NCBI GenBank assembly: GCA_934532985.1
Contig: CAKTAV010000009.1
Span: 18,162-82,161 of the forward strand
Reading direction: 5' to 3'
Origin: an uncultured Butyricicoccus sp.
GTDB taxonomy: Bacteria > Bacillota > Clostridia > Oscillospirales > Butyricicoccaceae
DNA length: 64,000 nucleotides
The translations under genes and the position numbers were made by a program. The notes beneath the pieces were generated by a model, which worked only from the letters and a program-made list of their open reading frames with translations, did not search any database and was not told where the DNA came from. Shown here one piece after another: positions 62,730-64,000 of the stretch; positions within the stretch are counted from its first letter, which is position 1, and every line of letters starts with the position of its first letter.

Positions 62730-63695
62730 GTGAACAACTGGACGGAAGTAAAGATTTGGACGACGACACCGGGCATTGATGCCGTGACGGGAATGCTGAT
62801 GGATCTGGGCATCACCGGCTTTGTCATTGAGGACGCACAGGATTTTGCGGACTTTTTGGAGGATACTGAGATCTATTGGGATTACGTCGATGAAAAGCTG
62901 TCGGAGGAAAAGAAGTCGGCGGAAACCAATGTCACGATTTATGTCGAGGACAGCGCCGAGGGTGCGGAGCTGCTGGCGCAGGTGGATGCCGGTCTGGCGG
63001 CGCTGCGGGCGCGGGACACGGAGCATGAATTTGGACGATGTGAGAGCGAGCTGACCTCCCTGCGCCGTGAGGACTGGGAAAATAACTGGAAGCAGTATTT
63101 CAAGCCGTTTCCGGTGGGCGAACGCTTTATCATCAAGCCGTCGTGGGAGACCTGTGAGAATCCGGATGGTCGTACCATCCTTGAGATTGACCCGTCGTCG
63201 TCGTTTGGCACGGGCAGCCACAACACCACTCAGCTGTGTATCTGTGAGCTGGAGGGCTTGGTGAAGCCGGGAGACCGTCTGCTGGACATGGGATGCGGAA
63301 GTGGTATCTTGGCGGTGGCGGCACATCTGCTGGGGGCGGAGGATATTACCGCAGTGGATATTGACCCGAACGCGATCCGCATTGCACAGGAGAACGCGGA
63401 GAAGAACGGCTTTGCCCTGCGTGCCTATGCCGGAGATGTTACGAGCGATGCGGAGCTGGACGCGGCGATTGGCGGCGAGTATGACGTGATTGTGGCCAAT
63501 ATCGTGGCGGACGTCATCATGAGCATGCGCGAGATTCTGCGCGATAAGCTCAAGGCGGACGGTACGCTAATTGTGTCGGGCATCATTGCGCCGCGTGCGG
63601 ACGAGGTGCAGGAATCACTGATTGCGGCGGGAATGCTTCTGCAAAAGCGGGAGCAGTCGGGCGACTGGATTGCGATGACACTGACGCGCCAGTAA
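62730..63695 (+). CDS. prmA: Ribosomal protein L11 methyltransferase
   Basis: PrmA methylates ribosomal protein L11 using S-adenosylmethionine. The SAM-binding motif DMGCGSGILA is at residues 186-195, preceded by FGTGSHNTT, and NIVADVI follows as the motif IV equivalent. The 321 residues include the N-terminal L11-recognition domain. The start is GTG at 62730 after GAGGAGG. A terminator follows. Confidence 0.94.
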   Translation: MNNWTEVKIWTTTPGIDAVTGMLMDLGITGFVIEDAQDFADFLEDTEIYWDYVDEKLSEEKKSAETNVTIYVEDSAEGAELLAQVDAGLAALRARDTEHEFGRCESELTSLRREDWENNWKQYFKPFPVGERFIIKPSWETCENPDGRTILEIDPSSSFGTGSHNTTQLCICELEGLVKPGDRLLDMGCGSGILAVAAHLLGAEDITAVDIDPNAIRIAQENAEKNGFALRAYAGDVTSDAELDAAIGGEYDVIVANIVADVIMSMREILRDKLKADGTLIVSGIIAPRADEVQESLIAAGMLLQKREQSGDWIAMTLTRQ

Positions 63696-63719
63696 ATAAG
63701 CAGAAACGATAGAATGCAA

Positions 63720-63757
63720 AGAAAGTGACGATAAAACGGCACTTTCTCTGTATTTTT
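63720..63757 (+). terminator. Terminator after prmA
   Basis: GAAAGTG / CACTTTC stem with a 12-base loop, then TCTCTGTATTTTT. Confidence 0.8.
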
Positions 63758-63837
63758 CACAGAAAATGCGGGTTTTTGCAGCCAAATAAGACAAAAAGGA
63801 TGTTGTGCGAAAAAACAAAAATTTTTGAAAAAATGTG

Positions 63838-63866
63838 TTGACAAAATGGGCATGGCGCGATATAAT
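63838..63866 (+). promoter_or_regulatory. Consensus promoter of the tRNA gene
   Basis: TTGACA (63838-63843), 17 bases, TATAAT (63861-63866). More tRNAs may follow beyond the window. Confidence 0.9.
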
Positions 63867-63929
63867 AATTATCGTCATCTGGCGAGAGACAAAACAAACC
63901 GCACAAGATGACGGAACTACAATGGATAT

Positions 63930-64000
63930 GGCGGTATAGCTTAGTTGGCTAGAGCGTCCGGTTCATACCCGGAAGGTCATTGGTTCAAGTCCAATTACCG
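63930..64000 (+). tRNA. Elongator tRNA-Met (CAU), cut by the window end
   Basis: The cloverleaf is clear: acceptor GGCGGTA, D arm AGCTTAGTTGGCTAGAGC, anticodon stem TCCGG/CCGGA with loop TTCATAC (anticodon CAT), and TpsiC arm ATTGG/CCAAT with TTCAAGT. Acceptor pairing would end in TACCGCC, so about two bases plus any CCA are missing. The G1-C72 pair and the loop match elongator rather than initiator tRNA-Met; tRNA-Ile2 (lysidine type) is less likely because its loop differs. Confidence 0.93.

Overview
The window reads as chromosomal DNA from an anaerobic, spore-forming, Gram-positive bacterium of the Clostridia. Evidence seen in the sequence: spoVAC/spoVAD/spoVAE genes with sigma-G-like promoters, strong GGAGG ribosome-binding sites, Firmicutes-type sigma-A promoters (TTGACA-17-TATAAT), a glmS ribozyme, HPr/enzyme I, an LCP-family wall protein and a CoA-dehydratase activase cluster. 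The fairly GC-rich coding sequence with CTG/CCG bias suggests Oscillospirales, perhaps near Butyricicoccus/Agathobaculum; that placement is inference.

Layout. 1-8.3 kb: a complete glutamate-to-arginine gene set, argG, argH, argC, argJ, argB, argD, argF, all on + with argG and argF each followed by a terminator. ArgJ recycles the acetyl group, so no argE is needed. 8.3-15.4 kb: an AraC regulator, a chloramphenicol-acetyltransferase-like gene, then the translation operon (L7Ae-like, rpsL, rpsG, fusA, tuf) starting from its own strong promoter with no rpoBC upstream. 15.8-18.5 kb: padR-DUF1700-DUF4097 envelope-stress-type operon with a perfect palindromic operator, then a decayed surface-protein gene. 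18.5-25.3 kb: pepF, an inositol-like polyol cluster (dehydrogenase, isomerase, orphan binding protein) and a divergent AraC regulator. 25.3-31.6 kb: AIM24-like protein, thioredoxin reductase, HPr and enzyme I of the sugar PTS, LacI-family regulator. 31.7-36.6 kb: an unexplained transcription unit, spoVA genes split by a MATE transporter, and a cluster of small-RNA and possible toxin-antitoxin signals. 36.6-48.7 kb: glgA, membrane/unknown proteins, ribozyme-controlled glmS, pgi and a three-gene dehydratase/activase operon. 49-64 kb: second MATE gene flanked by direct repeats, LCP protein, nucleotidyltransferase, secG, rnr, a ~730-nt non-coding RNA candidate, ddl, DUF1934-argS, an unknown protein, prmA and an elongator tRNA-Met cut by the window end.

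Two layers stand out beyond ordinary genes. First, several intergenic regions carry complete promoter-to-terminator units with no convincing protein gene: complement(57108-57840), complement(8383-8528), complement(35918-36000), 31774-32090 and 36156-36262. The largest is rich in hairpins and holds one ~23-nt motif three times, so it may be a large ornate RNA. Second, at least four families of dispersed intergenic repeats (R1-R4) occur across the window; they create spurious ORFs and flank the second MATE gene as direct copies. No rRNA, CRISPR array, insertion sequence, integrase or phage gene was seen.
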